Of a stretch of DNA of 56,417 bases, positions 42,550-51,447 are shown in pieces (within the stretch, counting starts at the first letter, position 1; each line of letters starts with the position of its first letter). The notes beneath the pieces were generated by a model that saw only the letters and a program-made list of their open reading frames with translations, ran no database searches and was not told the DNA's origin. The stretch lies in assembly GCA_030431485.1 (NCBI GenBank), contig JAUIIR010000021.1, positions 1 through 56,417 on the forward strand, in the 5' to 3' direction. The stretch is from Alphaproteobacteria bacterium. GTDB lineage: Bacteria > Pseudomonadota > Alphaproteobacteria > Rhodobacterales > Rhodobacteraceae. Position numbers and translations under genes: made by a program.

Positions 42550-44067
42550 ATGACCACCCCGAAACCTGTCGTTCTGACCATCCTTGACGGCTGGGGCCTG
42601 CGCGACGATCCGACGGCGAACGCGCCGAAATTGGCCAATACGCCCACGATGGATCATCTGATGGCAACATGTCCGCATGCGACGCTTGTCACACACGGGC
42701 CGGATGTCGGCCTGCCCAGCGGGCAGATGGGCAATTCCGAGGTGGGACACACCAATATCGGCGCAGGCCGGGTGGTGGCGATGGACTTGGGGCAGATCGA
42801 CCTTGCCATCGAGGACGGCAGCTTTTTCGAAAACCCCGCGATCGTTGGGTTTGCCAAGGCGGTCAAGGACGCGGGCGGCCGAGCGCATGTCATGGGTGTG
42901 GTCTCGGATGGCGGGGTGCATGGGCATATCAGCCATATCAAGGCGGCGGTGAAGGCGCTGACGGATCAGGGGGTCGAGGTGGTGCTGCACGCGATCACCG
43001 ACGGGCGCGACGTGGCGCCGACTTCGGCGAAGGGTTTTGTCTATGATCTGGCGGGCAGCTTGCCCGATGCCGCGAGCATCGGCACTGTGATCGGGCGGTA
43101 CTTCGCGATGGACCGGGACACGCGGTGGGACCGCGTGGAGCGGGCCTATAACGCGATAATCCTTGGGCGGGGGCATGCTGCCGATACCGCGCTCCAAGCG
43201 GTGGAAAGTGCCTATGACAATGGTCAGAACGACGAGTTTGTAGAGCCGTGCGTGATCGGCGATTACAACGGGTTGTCCAAAGGTGACGGGTTCTTCTGCC
43301 TCAACTTTCGCGCCGACCGGGCGCGCGAGATCCTTGCGGCCATAGGCGATCCGGACTTCGATGGGTTCGAGCGCAACAAGCCTGACCTGTCCGGTCTTCT
43401 TGGCATGGTGGATTATTCCAAGGCGCACAGTGCCTACATGACGACCGCCTATCCCAAGCAGGAGATCAAAAACACGCTGGGGGAATGGGTCGCCAAACAT
43501 GGGCGCAAACAGTTCCGGTTGGCAGAGACAGAGAAATACCCGCATGTGACCTTCTTCCTGAATGGTGGGCAGGAAACGCCGGAAGTGGGTGAAGACCGAT
43601 TCATGCCCAAAAGCCCGAACGTGGCGACCTATGATCTGCAGCCCGAGATGTCGGCCGACGAGGTGACCGAGAAATTCGTCGCGGCGGTCAAGGCGGGGTA
43701 TGATCTGATCGTCACCAATTATGCGAACCCCGATATGGTGGGCCACACCGGCGATCTGGAGGCCGCGATCAAGGCCTGCGAGGCGGTGGATGTTGGTCTG
43801 GGCAAAGTGCTGGCCGCTGTCGAAAAGGCCGGTGGCGCGATGGTCGTGACGGCGGATCACGGCAATTGCGAAACGATGGTCGATCCGGACACTGGCGGGC
43901 CGCATACGGCCCATACGACGAACCTTGTTCCCGTAGTGCTGTATGGCGGGCCAGAGGGTGCCATGCTCGCTGATGGACGGTTGGCCGATCTTGCACCGAC
44001 GTTGCTGGCGTTGATGGGACTGCCGCAGCCGGGCGAGATGACTGGGAAAAGCCTGATCCGCACATGA
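42550..44067 (+). CDS. gpmI: 2,3-bisphosphoglycerate-independent phosphoglycerate mutase
   Basis: It interconverts 3- and 2-phosphoglycerate in glycolysis and gluconeogenesis. The start at ATG 42550 (MTTPKPVVLTILDGWGLRDD) follows GGAGG; upstream in-frame readings lie in the repeat region. Metal site residues begin with LDGWG, the phosphoserine nucleophile is Ser63 in MGNSEVGHTNIGAGR, and C-terminal metal ligands are in YANPDMVGHTGD and VTADHGNCE. At 505 residues it has the standard length. The gene overlaps envC by ATGA, in the order gpmI-envC-ctpA-rppH seen in many Rhodobacterales. Confidence 0.95.
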   Translation: MTTPKPVVLTILDGWGLRDDPTANAPKLANTPTMDHLMATCPHATLVTHGPDVGLPSGQMGNSEVGHTNIGAGRVVAMDLGQIDLAIEDGSFFENPAIVGFAKAVKDAGGRAHVMGVVSDGGVHGHISHIKAAVKALTDQGVEVVLHAITDGRDVAPTSAKGFVYDLAGSLPDAASIGTVIGRYFAMDRDTRWDRVERAYNAIILGRGHAADTALQAVESAYDNGQNDEFVEPCVIGDYNGLSKGDGFFCLNFRADRAREILAAIGDPDFDGFERNKPDLSGLLGMVDYSKAHSAYMTTAYPKQEIKNTLGEWVAKHGRKQFRLAETEKYPHVTFFLNGGQETPEVGEDRFMPKSPNVATYDLQPEMSADEVTEKFVAAVKAGYDLIVTNYANPDMVGHTGDLEAAIKACEAVDVGLGKVLAAVEKAGGAMVVTADHGNCETMVDPDTGGPHTAHTTNLVPVVLYGGPEGAMLADGRLADLAPTLLALMGLPQPGEMTGKSLIRT

Positions 44068-45194
44068 GGCATCTCGCGCTTCTTCTCTGCCTGATTGGCA
44101 TGCCCGTTTCAGCCCAGACCCCGGCCGAGGCGGCGCGCACCGCGATGGCACAATTGGAGGACGCGACAACCAAACTGGATGCCGCAGAGAATGCCCGCGA
44201 TCGTGTTCGCGCATTGACGGAAACGGTGCGGGCCTTCGAGATCGGGTTGGCTGCAATGCGCGATGGCTTGCGTGCGGCGTCGATCCGCGAAACCGAACTG
44301 CGCCGCGCGCTGAATGCAAGAGATGCCGAAGTCACGCGCCTTCTCGCGGCCTTATCGACTTTGGGTCCTGATGCCAGGCCTCAGAATTTCGTGCATCCTG
44401 ACGGACCGATTGGCGCGGCCCGAGCTGGACTATTGATTGCGTCTGTCACACCGGCTTTGTCTGAAGCGGCGGCGGATCTTCGGGCAGATGTCGAAGAAGC
44501 GACAGTGCTTCGGCAGCTTCAGCAGGAGGCCGCAAATACATTGCAAACCGGCTTGGCGAACATTCAGACGGCGCGCACAGCGCTCAGTCAGGCGATGGCC
44601 GACCGGACAGACCTGCCGCAGAAGTTTACCGAAGACCCGGTCAAGACGGCACTCCTGATTGCAGCCACGGAAACGCTGGACGGTTTTGCTGCGGGGTTAA
44701 GCCAAATTTCAGAGAATGAGGCCGATCTGGACCTGCCCTCTGCCCGAAATCGCAAAGGCCAGTTGCCCTTGCCGGTTGCCGGTGAGGTTCTGCGCCGCGC
44801 TGGCGAAACTGACGCGGCAGGGGTTGCCAGACCTGGTGTTTTGATCGCCACACGACCGCGCGCGCTGGTTACGACACCGACCGCTGCGACCATCCGATAC
44901 CGGGGGCCACTGCTGGACTATGGGTTGGTCAGCATCCTGGAGCCGGAGCCTGACGTGCTGTTTGTCTTTGCCGGTCTCGACACGGTGTTTGGAGAGACGG
45001 GACAGGTGTTGCCGGAGGGCAGTCCTGTGGGCTTGATGGGCGGCCCGGCTGGCGAAACCAACGATATTCAATCACCATCCAGTGAAAGGGCTGGCGAAGC
45101 GCTGTCTGAAACGCTCTATATAGAGGTTAGATTGGGCGATACGCCAGAGGACCCCCTTGGGTGGTTCACGGAGAGTAAGGGAAGGACCGAATGA
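44064..45194 (+). CDS. EnvC-like murein hydrolase activator
   Basis: This 376-residue periplasmic protein has a signal peptide (MRHLALLLCLIGMPVSAQ), a long coiled coil (roughly residues 20-200, rich in Ala, Glu and Arg) and a C-terminal LytM-fold domain. The zinc-binding His and Asp of active LytM peptidases are missing: the final segment reads TLYIEVRLGDTP where active enzymes have HxH-type motifs. It is therefore expected to activate cell-division amidases rather than cut peptidoglycan itself. Translation is probably coupled to both gpmI and ctpA. Confidence 0.86.
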   Translation: MRHLALLLCLIGMPVSAQTPAEAARTAMAQLEDATTKLDAAENARDRVRALTETVRAFEIGLAAMRDGLRAASIRETELRRALNARDAEVTRLLAALSTLGPDARPQNFVHPDGPIGAARAGLLIASVTPALSEAAADLRADVEEATVLRQLQQEAANTLQTGLANIQTARTALSQAMADRTDLPQKFTEDPVKTALLIAATETLDGFAAGLSQISENEADLDLPSARNRKGQLPLPVAGEVLRRAGETDAAGVARPGVLIATRPRALVTTPTAATIRYRGPLLDYGLVSILEPEPDVLFVFAGLDTVFGETGQVLPEGSPVGLMGGPAGETNDIQSPSSERAGEALSETLYIEVRLGDTPEDPLGWFTESKGRTE

Positions 45195-46531
45195 AAAAAG
45201 TAGTCATGGCGGCCATGGGCGGCACACTTGCAGGCATCGTGGCCACGACGCAATTCGTGGGTCCGCTGGTTGCGCAGGAAAGTGCCCGCACCACTAACGT
45301 TTACGAACAGCTCGATTTGTTCGGGGACATCTTTGAACGCATCCGCGCACAATACGTCGAAGAGGTCGATGCCGGCGATCTGATTGAAGCCGCTATCGAC
45401 GGCATGCTGACCTCTCTTGACCCGCATTCGAGCTACCTCTCACCCGACGATGCCGCAGATATGCGTGTGCAGACCCGTGGCGAGTTTGGCGGGCTCGGGA
45501 TTGAAGTCACGCAGGAAGAGGGCTTTGTGAAGGTCGTCTCTCCGATTGACGGTACCCCTGCAGACGACGCGGGGATTGAAGCCGGTGATTTCATCACACA
45601 TGTGGACGGCGACTCGGTTCTGGGGCTTACCCTCGACGAGGCGGTGGACATGATGCGCGGACCGGTCGGTTCTGAGATCATCATCACCGTGGTCCGCGAG
45701 GGAGAAGCCGAGCCATTCGACGTATCGATTGTCCGTGACACGATCAAACTGACTGCTGTGCGCACCCGACTGCAAGGTGATGCGGTGGTCCTGCGTGTGA
45801 CGACATTCAACGACCAGACCTATACCAACCTTGAAGAAGGTCTGGCCGAACAGGTCGAAGCTGCCGGCGGCATGGAGAATGTCGAAGGTATCGTGCTTGA
45901 TCTGCGCAACAATCCGGGCGGTCTGCTCAATCAGGCGATCCGCGTCAGCGATGCGTTCCTTGAAAAAGGCGAAATCGTCAGCACACGGGGCCGCAACCCG
46001 GAAGACGGTGACCGCTACAATGCAACGCCGGGTGATCTGGCAGAAGGAAAACCGATTGTTGTGCTGATCAATGGCGGCTCGGCATCGGCGTCCGAGATTG
46101 TGGCCGGTGCGCTTCAGGATCATCGCCGGGCGATTGTCGTGGGCACGAAATCTTTCGGCAAGGGGTCGGTTCAGACGGTTATGCCACTGCGGGGGGATGG
46201 CGCCATGCGCTTGACCACAGCGCGTTATTACACACCGTCAGGTCGTTCGATCCAGGCTCTGGGCGTGTCGCCGGACATCGTTGTGGCTCAGCCTCGTCGC
46301 CCCGCTGCCGGTGCCGAGGAGGAGGAAGAAACGAATGTCTTCAACCGGTCCGAGGCCGACCTGCGTGGCAGTCTCGACAATGACAGCTTGAGCGAGGACG
46401 AAATCCAGCAGATCGAGGCCGATCGCGCCAAGGCCGAAGCCGCAGCAGCGCTGCGCGAAGAGGATTACCAGCTGGCTTACGCCATCGACATCCTCAAGGG
46501 CCTGACTGCGCTTCAGCCGTCGAACGATTGA
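45191..46531 (+). CDS. ctpA: C-terminal processing peptidase CtpA (S41 family)
   Basis: This is a 446-residue exported serine protease. The N-terminus has an uncleaved or cleaved signal segment ([17 protein letters not shown]), then an N-terminal helical region with [13 protein letters not shown], a PDZ domain (about residues 85-165, [10 protein letters not shown] and [11 protein letters not shown]) and the catalytic S41 core. The Ser lies in [15 protein letters not shown] near residue 299 and the Lys in [12 protein letters not shown]. It trims C-termini of periplasmic proteins. The C-terminal tail is acidic and Ala-rich. Coupled to envC by ATGA. Confidence 0.94.
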   Translation: MKKVVMAAMGGTLAGIVATTQFVGPLVAQESARTTNVYEQLDLFGDIFERIRAQYVEEVDAGDLIEAAIDGMLTSLDPHSSYLSPDDAADMRVQTRGEFGGLGIEVTQEEGFVKVVSPIDGTPADDAGIEAGDFITHVDGDSVLGLTLDEAVDMMRGPVGSEIIITVVREGEAEPFDVSIVRDTIKLTAVRTRLQGDAVVLRVTTFNDQTYTNLEEGLAEQVEAAGGMENVEGIVLDLRNNPGGLLNQAIRVSDAFLEKGEIVSTRGRNPEDGDRYNATPGDLAEGKPIVVLINGGSASASEIVAGALQDHRRAIVVGTKSFGKGSVQTVMPLRGDGAMRLTTARYYTPSGRSIQALGVSPDIVVAQPRRPAAGAEEEEETNVFNRSEADLRGSLDNDSLSEDEIQQIEADRAKAEAAAALREEDYQLAYAIDILKGLTALQPSND

Positions 46532-46539
46532 TCTTATTT

Positions 46540-46563
46540 GCGGCGCGGGGGTCCTCGCGCCGC
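46540..46563 (+). promoter_or_regulatory. GC-rich hairpin between ctpA and rppH
   Basis: GCGGCGCG (46540-46547) and CGCGCCGC (46556-46563) form a perfect 8-bp stem. No T-tract follows, so partial attenuation or mRNA protection is more likely than termination. Confidence 0.5.
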
Positions 46564-46583
46564 GGTATCATGAAAGTCCGAAG

Positions 46584-47066
46584 ATGACTCCCGAAGACAT
46601 TGCCCGCTTGCCGTATCGCCCCTGTGTCGGCGTCATGTTGATAAACAGAGAAGGCAAAGTCTTTGTCGGGCAACGCATAGATAACCCCGGCCCTGCCTGG
46701 CAGATGCCGCAGGGCGGGGTGGACAAGGGTGAAAACCCCCGGGATGCGGCGCTGCGCGAGTTGTGGGAAGAGACCGGCGTTCTGAAGTCCCTTGTCAAAG
46801 TCGAGGCCGAGACAAAGGATTGGATTCCTTATGATCTGCCGCATGATCTTGTCGGACAATTGTGGAAGGGTCGGTATCGGGGCCAGGAACAAAAATGGTT
46901 TCTGATGCGCTTCAAAGGCACCGATGATCAGATCGACATCGCAACGGAGCATCAGGAATTTAGCCGCTGGCAATGGATGGCGCCCGATCAGTTGATCAAC
47001 AATATCGTACCCTTCAAGCGTCACGTATATGAACGGGTACTGGCCGCGTTCCGAGATCATTTGTGA
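46584..47066 (+). CDS. rppH: RNA pyrophosphohydrolase RppH
   Basis: This 160-residue Nudix hydrolase removes pyrophosphate from the 5' end of RNAs to start their decay. The Nudix box [16 protein letters not shown] continues to LWEETGV (residues 44-66) with all catalytic Glu. [21 protein letters not shown] and the C-terminal [13 protein letters not shown] are typical of RppH. It follows ctpA in the conserved Rhodobacterales order. Its stop overlaps the next start. Confidence 0.94.
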   Translation: MTPEDIARLPYRPCVGVMLINREGKVFVGQRIDNPGPAWQMPQGGVDKGENPRDAALRELWEETGVLKSLVKVEAETKDWIPYDLPHDLVGQLWKGRYRGQEQKWFLMRFKGTDDQIDIATEHQEFSRWQWMAPDQLINNIVPFKRHVYERVLAAFRDHL

Positions 47067-47551
47067 TGCGTTTGAGTGGTGCTCTTTTGGCTTTCGCAGT
47101 GTTTGTGATGAGTCAGCCCGCTTTTGCATTGAGCTGCATGGCCCCTGATCTTGCCCGCGACTATGCACATGCGGCTCAGTCTGACGATACCTACATCCTG
47201 GTCAGAGGGCAGCTTTACTTTGATGAAGCGGCCCTTCCGGATCGAACGGACGAGAGGACGTCCCGTGGCCGTGTGTCATTTGATATCGAGGGTTGGCTGG
47301 CAGGGCACTCTTTGACCGATGAAGGTTTCTCGAAGCCCTTTGAACGGGATGTGATCCTGCGCGTATCCTGTCTGGGTCCGTGGTGCGGTGGTACAGCAAA
47401 GGGCGAACATCTTGCGTTCCTGAGACAAGAAGATCGCCAATGGGTGATGGCGCTCAATCCCTGCCCCGGCATGACATATGCGCGCCCATCCGCAGAGCAA
47501 GAGGCAACGGCGCTGGCGTGTTTTCGGGGCGAAGACTGTCAGGTTGAATAA
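47066..47551 (+). CDS. Small exported cysteine-rich protein, unknown
   Basis: This 161-residue protein starts at ATG 47066 in an ATGA overlap with rppH. It has a signal peptide ([21 protein letters not shown]) and six cysteines in the mature part (SCMAP, VSCLGPWCGG, NPCPG, ACF, DCQ), suggesting disulfides in the periplasm. No domain is recognised. Translational coupling to rppH may be only for expression. It is convergent with the next gene, 2 nt apart. Confidence 0.75.
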   Translation: MRLSGALLAFAVFVMSQPAFALSCMAPDLARDYAHAAQSDDTYILVRGQLYFDEAALPDRTDERTSRGRVSFDIEGWLAGHSLTDEGFSKPFERDVILRVSCLGPWCGGTAKGEHLAFLRQEDRQWVMALNPCPGMTYARPSAEQEATALACFRGEDCQVE

Positions 47552-47553
47552 AG

Positions 47554-48330
47554 CTAGACCGCGCTGACCGACACGTTCTGAGCGACAAAGTCCGCCCGCC
47601 TGAAGATGTTGAGGAAGGCCACATTGGCGGCGTCGGCTCCGACACCGATGACGGCGATTGAGTCTGGCCCCGCCATGTCTGTTGGGTCAACAAGGTGCCA
47701 ACTGCCGTCAAGGTACACCTCTGCGACGGCATGAAAATCGGGTGGCGTCACGCCCGGCGCATAGACGCTTGCAAAGCGGGCCGGGATCATTGCCGCGCGG
47801 GCCAGCGTCACCATGACATGCGCGTAATCGCGGCAGATGCCTTGCCGCTGAACAAAGCTGTCCAATGCTGTTGTTTGCGGATTGCTGACACCGGGTACAT
47901 AGCTGAATGCTGCGTTGATCCAGTCGCGTATCGCGGCGATTTGCGCGCCTCCTGACAGATGGCCGAACTCTGCCGCGACAAAGGTTTGGAATTCGTCGGA
48001 TGGACAATATCGGGACGGCATCAGGTAGCGAACAGCGTCACCCGGAAAAAGATGCGGAGGGGTTGACGGGATTTTGACAAGGTCACGGGAGGGCCGTGCG
48101 ATCTCGATTGTTGTGCTGTAGTCGCATCGGAAATTGCCGTCGGCCCGAAGCCAAAGGCGTTCGCCCACGCCGTCGTCCGCCGGAACGCGGACGATGTTAC
48201 TGGCATCTGAAAAATCAGTTTGGCTCCGCTGGATCTTTTGCTCAGGCAACTGCGCGGCCTCGATCTGTAACAGCAGATCGGTCGGTTCCGACACGCGATA
48301 GTGCAGATGCACGTCGATCTTCAGGATCAT
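47554..48330 (-). CDS. Transglutaminase-like cysteine peptidase family protein
   Basis: This is a 258-residue protein with the start at ATG 48330 (MILKIDVHLHYRVSEP) behind GGAAGG; earlier in-frame starts look unsupported. The N-terminal strand domain is followed by a transglutaminase core with the full triad Cys166 (GICRDYAH), His200 (DFHAVAEVYL) and Asp215 (HLVDPTD). Such bacterial proteins often act as peptidases or amidases of unknown target. There is no signal peptide, so it is probably cytoplasmic. It stands alone, convergent with the small exported protein. Confidence 0.87.
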   Translation of the reverse strand: MILKIDVHLHYRVSEPTDLLLQIEAAQLPEQKIQRSQTDFSDASNIVRVPADDGVGERLWLRADGNFRCDYSTTIEIARPSRDLVKIPSTPPHLFPGDAVRYLMPSRYCPSDEFQTFVAAEFGHLSGGAQIAAIRDWINAAFSYVPGVSNPQTTALDSFVQRQGICRDYAHVMVTLARAAMIPARFASVYAPGVTPPDFHAVAEVYLDGSWHLVDPTDMAGPDSIAVIGVGADAANVAFLNIFRRADFVAQNVSVSAV

Positions 48331-48404
48331 GGCGATTTCCTTCCTGAGGCTGGCAGAGACGCCTGTGCCGCGTTTAGGTCGCGCGCTGACAGGACGCAAA
48401 CACT

Positions 48405-49181
48405 CTACGCGTCGTCTTGTGACCCATGTCGAATAAAGGGCCAATAGCTCGGGGCATTGGCGCAAAGTGTCCCGTCTTTGTCGAAATCTGCATCTGCATT
48501 GAAAGGCAATCGCGAGTGGTGATCCCATCCTGCAATGACATCTGCTTGGTGCTCCAGTGTCGTCTGGAGCCGGTCCGTCAAAAGCGTTTCGCGATTTCCG
48601 CGATGGTACCCGTGGACGCTATGCACGATGACGGGCTCCAAAACATCGAAGCCAAGATATCGCAACGTGTATGCAGTGGGCCAGAGGAGCAATCGAACAT
48701 CGCCTTCTTTTCCGCCGATACTGCTTTCGAGGGCACTGGAGCCGGTCGTGACGCACATAAGAACGCCTCTTCCGCTGAATTGTCCCGTGTCGAAACGCGT
48801 GTCGACATCATGGAGAGCGCCGTGCTGAAAGGCGCGGTCAAACCAGCCTTTCAGGATCGCGGGGGGAGCAAACCACCAGAGTGGAAAATGCAGTACGATG
48901 CGATCTGCGCGGCGAATTTTCTCGACCTCATCGGCAACCAACTCTGGTGGGTTGCCACGCTGTGCGGCTGTTTCCTGCGCTCTAAGAGGGTCGAAGGAGA
49001 CGTCACTTGGCCAGTCCGGATAATGTTCAGAGCGTTCGACCGGATCAAAGCCCATCTGGCAGAGATCGCTGCGCAAAACGGTGTCCCCCGCAGCGCGTGC
49101 TGCAGCTTCGGTTGCGTCCGCCCATTGCCCATTGAACGAGCGTGAGTCTGGATGCGCCAGAACGATCAGGGTTGTCGGCAC
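48405..49181 (-). CDS. NAD(P)H:quinone oxidoreductase, flavodoxin fold
   Basis: This is a 258-residue protein starting with GTG 49181 behind GGGGG. LIVLAHPDSRSFNGQWADA, then IVLHFPLWWFAPPAILKGWFDRAF and MCVTTGSSALE identify the NQO1/KefF-like flavodoxin fold, which reduces quinones by two electrons using NAD(P)H and FMN or FAD. The C-terminus is longer than in bacterial KefF and resembles animal-type NQO. Role is probably detoxification of quinones or electrophiles. Confidence 0.88.
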   Translation of the reverse strand: MPTTLIVLAHPDSRSFNGQWADATEAAARAAGDTVLRSDLCQMGFDPVERSEHYPDWPSDVSFDPLRAQETAAQRGNPPELVADEVEKIRRADRIVLHFPLWWFAPPAILKGWFDRAFQHGALHDVDTRFDTGQFSGRGVLMCVTTGSSALESSIGGKEGDVRLLLWPTAYTLRYLGFDVLEPVIVHSVHGYHRGNRETLLTDRLQTTLEHQADVIAGWDHHSRLPFNADADFDKDGTLCANAPSYWPFIRHGSQDDA

Positions 49182-49234
49182 GTTTTGCCCCCAATGCAGA
49201 TCATGGGTCGCGGGCTCCCTGTCTGGTCCGCTTA

Positions 49235-50578
49235 CTAACGCAGTTTCTTCAGGATGTTCAAAGAGGCATAGCCATCCGGGATGTCTCCGATAGACGCTTG
49301 AAAGGCTCGGACGGCGTTAATCGTCAGCGGCCCGATTTTCCCATCAATCTTTTTCGTATCAAACCCCTTGGCTGTCAGAAGACGCTGCATTTCTTTCCGC
49401 TCTGCAAAACTAAGTGCGCGGTCCTCGCGTGGCCAATCAGACCTTATTGGGCCTGCTCCAGTGATCCGATCACTCAGATGACCGACCCCGATCACGTAGG
49501 CGTCGGCGGTGTTGTAGGTTTCGATCACGTCGAAATTCTTGAAGACCAAAAACGCCGCGCCCTTGGCACCTGCAGGTAGCAGGACAGACGCTGACCCATG
49601 ATCCGGGACGACTTTGCCATCAAGATCGACAATGCCGATCTTTGCCCAATCGGAAGGCATGCGCAGGATGTCGCGGTTCGCCAGCGTGTAGTCAAATCCC
49701 TGAGGAATCCGCACCTCGACGCCCCAGGGCATGCCTTTGACCCAGCCGTTCTTGGCAAGATAGTTGGCGGTCGACGCCAGCGCGTCAGCGGGATCGTCTG
49801 ACCAGATGTCGCGCTTGCCGTTGCCGTCGAAATCTACGGCGAGCGATTGGTAGGAGGATGGGATGAACTGAGTGTGTCCCATAGCGCCAGCCCAGCTGCC
49901 TTTGAAATTCGCAAGCTCTACATCGCCGCTTTGCAATATTTTTAGTGCTTCGACCAGTTGCTCTTCGAAGAATTCGCTGCGCCGCGCGTCATAGGCCAGG
50001 ATGGCCAGAGACCCGATCACTGGGTTCGACCCTCGGAAGGTGCCGTAGGCTGACTCTAGCCCCCAGATCGCGACGACCACATCCTTGTCGACGCCGTACT
50101 GCGCCTCGATCCGGTCCAGCAACGCGCCGTGTTTGCGCAGCGCCGCCTTGCCATTGTTCACCCGCGCCTCGGACGCGGCACTGTCGAGGTAATCCCAGAT
50201 CGTCTTGGTGAATTCCGACTGCTTCCGATCGCGGCGGATCACGTCGGCGTCGTATTGCACACCGGCGAAAGCGCGGTCGAACACATCGGCCGAAATGCCC
50301 TGACGAAGGGCGCGGGCGCGGAAGCCTTTGATCCAGTCCCCGAACCCGGATTGAGTCGCGATGGGCAAAAGCACGTCCGGCGTCGATGTCACCGCAGGTC
50401 GCAAGGCCGGGCGCAGCGAATTGCGCGGAGCTGTGACCGACACAAGCGACACGGCGCTGCGACTGACCTCGCTGTCGGTGGAGGATCGACTGACCGGACG
50501 GGTGGTGTCGTCCATCGTCTGCGCCGGGGCCATGGACCCCGTCAGTGCCAAAACTGAGGCGATCACCAGATACCGCAT
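49235..50578 (-). CDS. Lytic murein transglycosylase, MltB-like, with peptidoglycan-binding domain
   Basis: This is a 447-residue exported enzyme with a signal peptide (MRYLVIASVLALTGSMAPAQ). After a low-complexity linker the MltB-type catalytic domain begins near residue 75 (GFGDWIKGFRARALRQG), with the catalytic Glu175 in IWGLESAYGTFRG and AGAMGHTQFIPSSY. A C-terminal PG_binding_1 domain (about residues 385-447, MQRLLTAKGFDTKKIDGKIG) anchors it to the wall. It cleaves glycan strands with formation of 1,6-anhydromuramyl ends. Confidence 0.93.
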   Translation of the reverse strand: MRYLVIASVLALTGSMAPAQTMDDTTRPVSRSSTDSEVSRSAVSLVSVTAPRNSLRPALRPAVTSTPDVLLPIATQSGFGDWIKGFRARALRQGISADVFDRAFAGVQYDADVIRRDRKQSEFTKTIWDYLDSAASEARVNNGKAALRKHGALLDRIEAQYGVDKDVVVAIWGLESAYGTFRGSNPVIGSLAILAYDARRSEFFEEQLVEALKILQSGDVELANFKGSWAGAMGHTQFIPSSYQSLAVDFDGNGKRDIWSDDPADALASTANYLAKNGWVKGMPWGVEVRIPQGFDYTLANRDILRMPSDWAKIGIVDLDGKVVPDHGSASVLLPAGAKGAAFLVFKNFDVIETYNTADAYVIGVGHLSDRITGAGPIRSDWPREDRALSFAERKEMQRLLTAKGFDTKKIDGKIGPLTINAVRAFQASIGDIPDGYASLNILKKLR

Positions 50579-50656
50579 GTCTTCAACCCTTGCTGCTCGT
50601 GCCCGTTTGCCGGACTTTTCTCAATTCTAGCGCGACTCGCGCTTCTTGCGAAGGGA

Positions 50657-51364
50657 TCAAAAGCGAACCAAGCGGTCTCCTGCCGCTTCGTTCAGGGCGT
50701 CGAGATATGTTTTCAGCAATGGCACACGTGCGGGACGGAAGGATCGGTCTGTCACGCGCAGGTCGGACATCCGATCCAATCGGAACGCCCGGTAATCATT
50801 GCGCTTGAGGCACCATGCAAGAAGGCAGGGCGATTGATCGAAGAGCATGATGCTCAGCGGCTTGACCTCACGCTGGGTCGAGGCCCCCTGTTTGTCAGTA
50901 TAATGAAAGCCAACGATCCGCTCCTCCCAACACGCTTCACGCAGGATGCCTGAGTCAATTTTTGGCAAAGCAGGCGGATGAAACCGATGCGCCACCAGAA
51001 CCGAGTGGCGCAGGCGGTGTGCCTGCCGCTCTGGCAGACGGGCCCGCAGCTTGGTCAGGGCGCTCCGTGCCGCGTTTGCCAGCGGCGGGTCGCCGACAGC
51101 GGCAACCTCGCGTAGGCCAAGAACCAGCGCTTCGAGTTCGTCATCCTTGAACCCGAGGGGAGGCAGATGCGCGTCCTCGATCAGAGTGTAGCCAAACCCG
51201 GCTTCCCCGTCGATCATTGCGCCAAGCTCGCGCATCGTGTCGATGTCGCGGTAGAGCGTGCGCGGAGAGACACCTGTCGCCTCGGCCAGTTGCTGGGCTG
51301 TCACTGGCGCGGGCAGGCTGCGCAGCGCTTGCATCAATTGGAACAGGCGATGGGTGTGGCTCAT
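50657..51364 (-). CDS. YafY-type HTH-WYL transcriptional regulator
   Basis: This 235-residue regulator has an N-terminal HTH_11 winged helix (RLFQLMQALRSLP, TAQQLAEATGVSPRTLYRDIDTM) and a C-terminal WYL ligand-sensing domain (GFHYTDKQG, QREVKPLSIML, YRAFRLDRM). It is divergent from a GST gene 83 nt away, the typical layout for a regulator controlling its neighbour and itself. A CTGACA repeat lies in the shared gap. The signal sensed is unknown. Confidence 0.91.
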   Translation of the reverse strand: MSHTHRLFQLMQALRSLPAPVTAQQLAEATGVSPRTLYRDIDTMRELGAMIDGEAGFGYTLIEDAHLPPLGFKDDELEALVLGLREVAAVGDPPLANAARSALTKLRARLPERQAHRLRHSVLVAHRFHPPALPKIDSGILREACWEERIVGFHYTDKQGASTQREVKPLSIMLFDQSPCLLAWCLKRNDYRAFRLDRMSDLRVTDRSFRPARVPLLKTYLDALNEAAGDRLVRF

Positions 51365-51386
51365 GATCTGAACATTCTACGTCATG

Positions 51387-51402
51387 CTGACAAAAACTGA
51401 CA
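51387..51402. promoter_or_regulatory. CTGACA direct repeat, candidate operator
   Basis: CTGACA at 51387-51392 is repeated at 51397-51402, exactly 10 bp apart (one helical turn), between the divergent WYL regulator and GST genes. The second copy lies in ACTGACAGT, which is also a small palindrome. It is the likeliest binding site for the regulator. Confidence 0.45.
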
Positions 51403-51447
51403 GTATCTCGATCTACTCCGATCCCAGGAAAATTCTGGAGAGACTCG

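Noticed and set aside
42508..44319. 603-codon open frame on the minus strand opposite gpmI
   Set aside because: It is antisense to a fully conserved gpmI, rich in His and Arg as expected of a high-GC shadow frame, with no domain.
50629..50643. AGCGCGA-C-TCGCGCT palindrome between the WYL regulator and the MltB gene, as a terminator
   Set aside because: The loop is very small and no T-run follows on either strand; termination is not supported.
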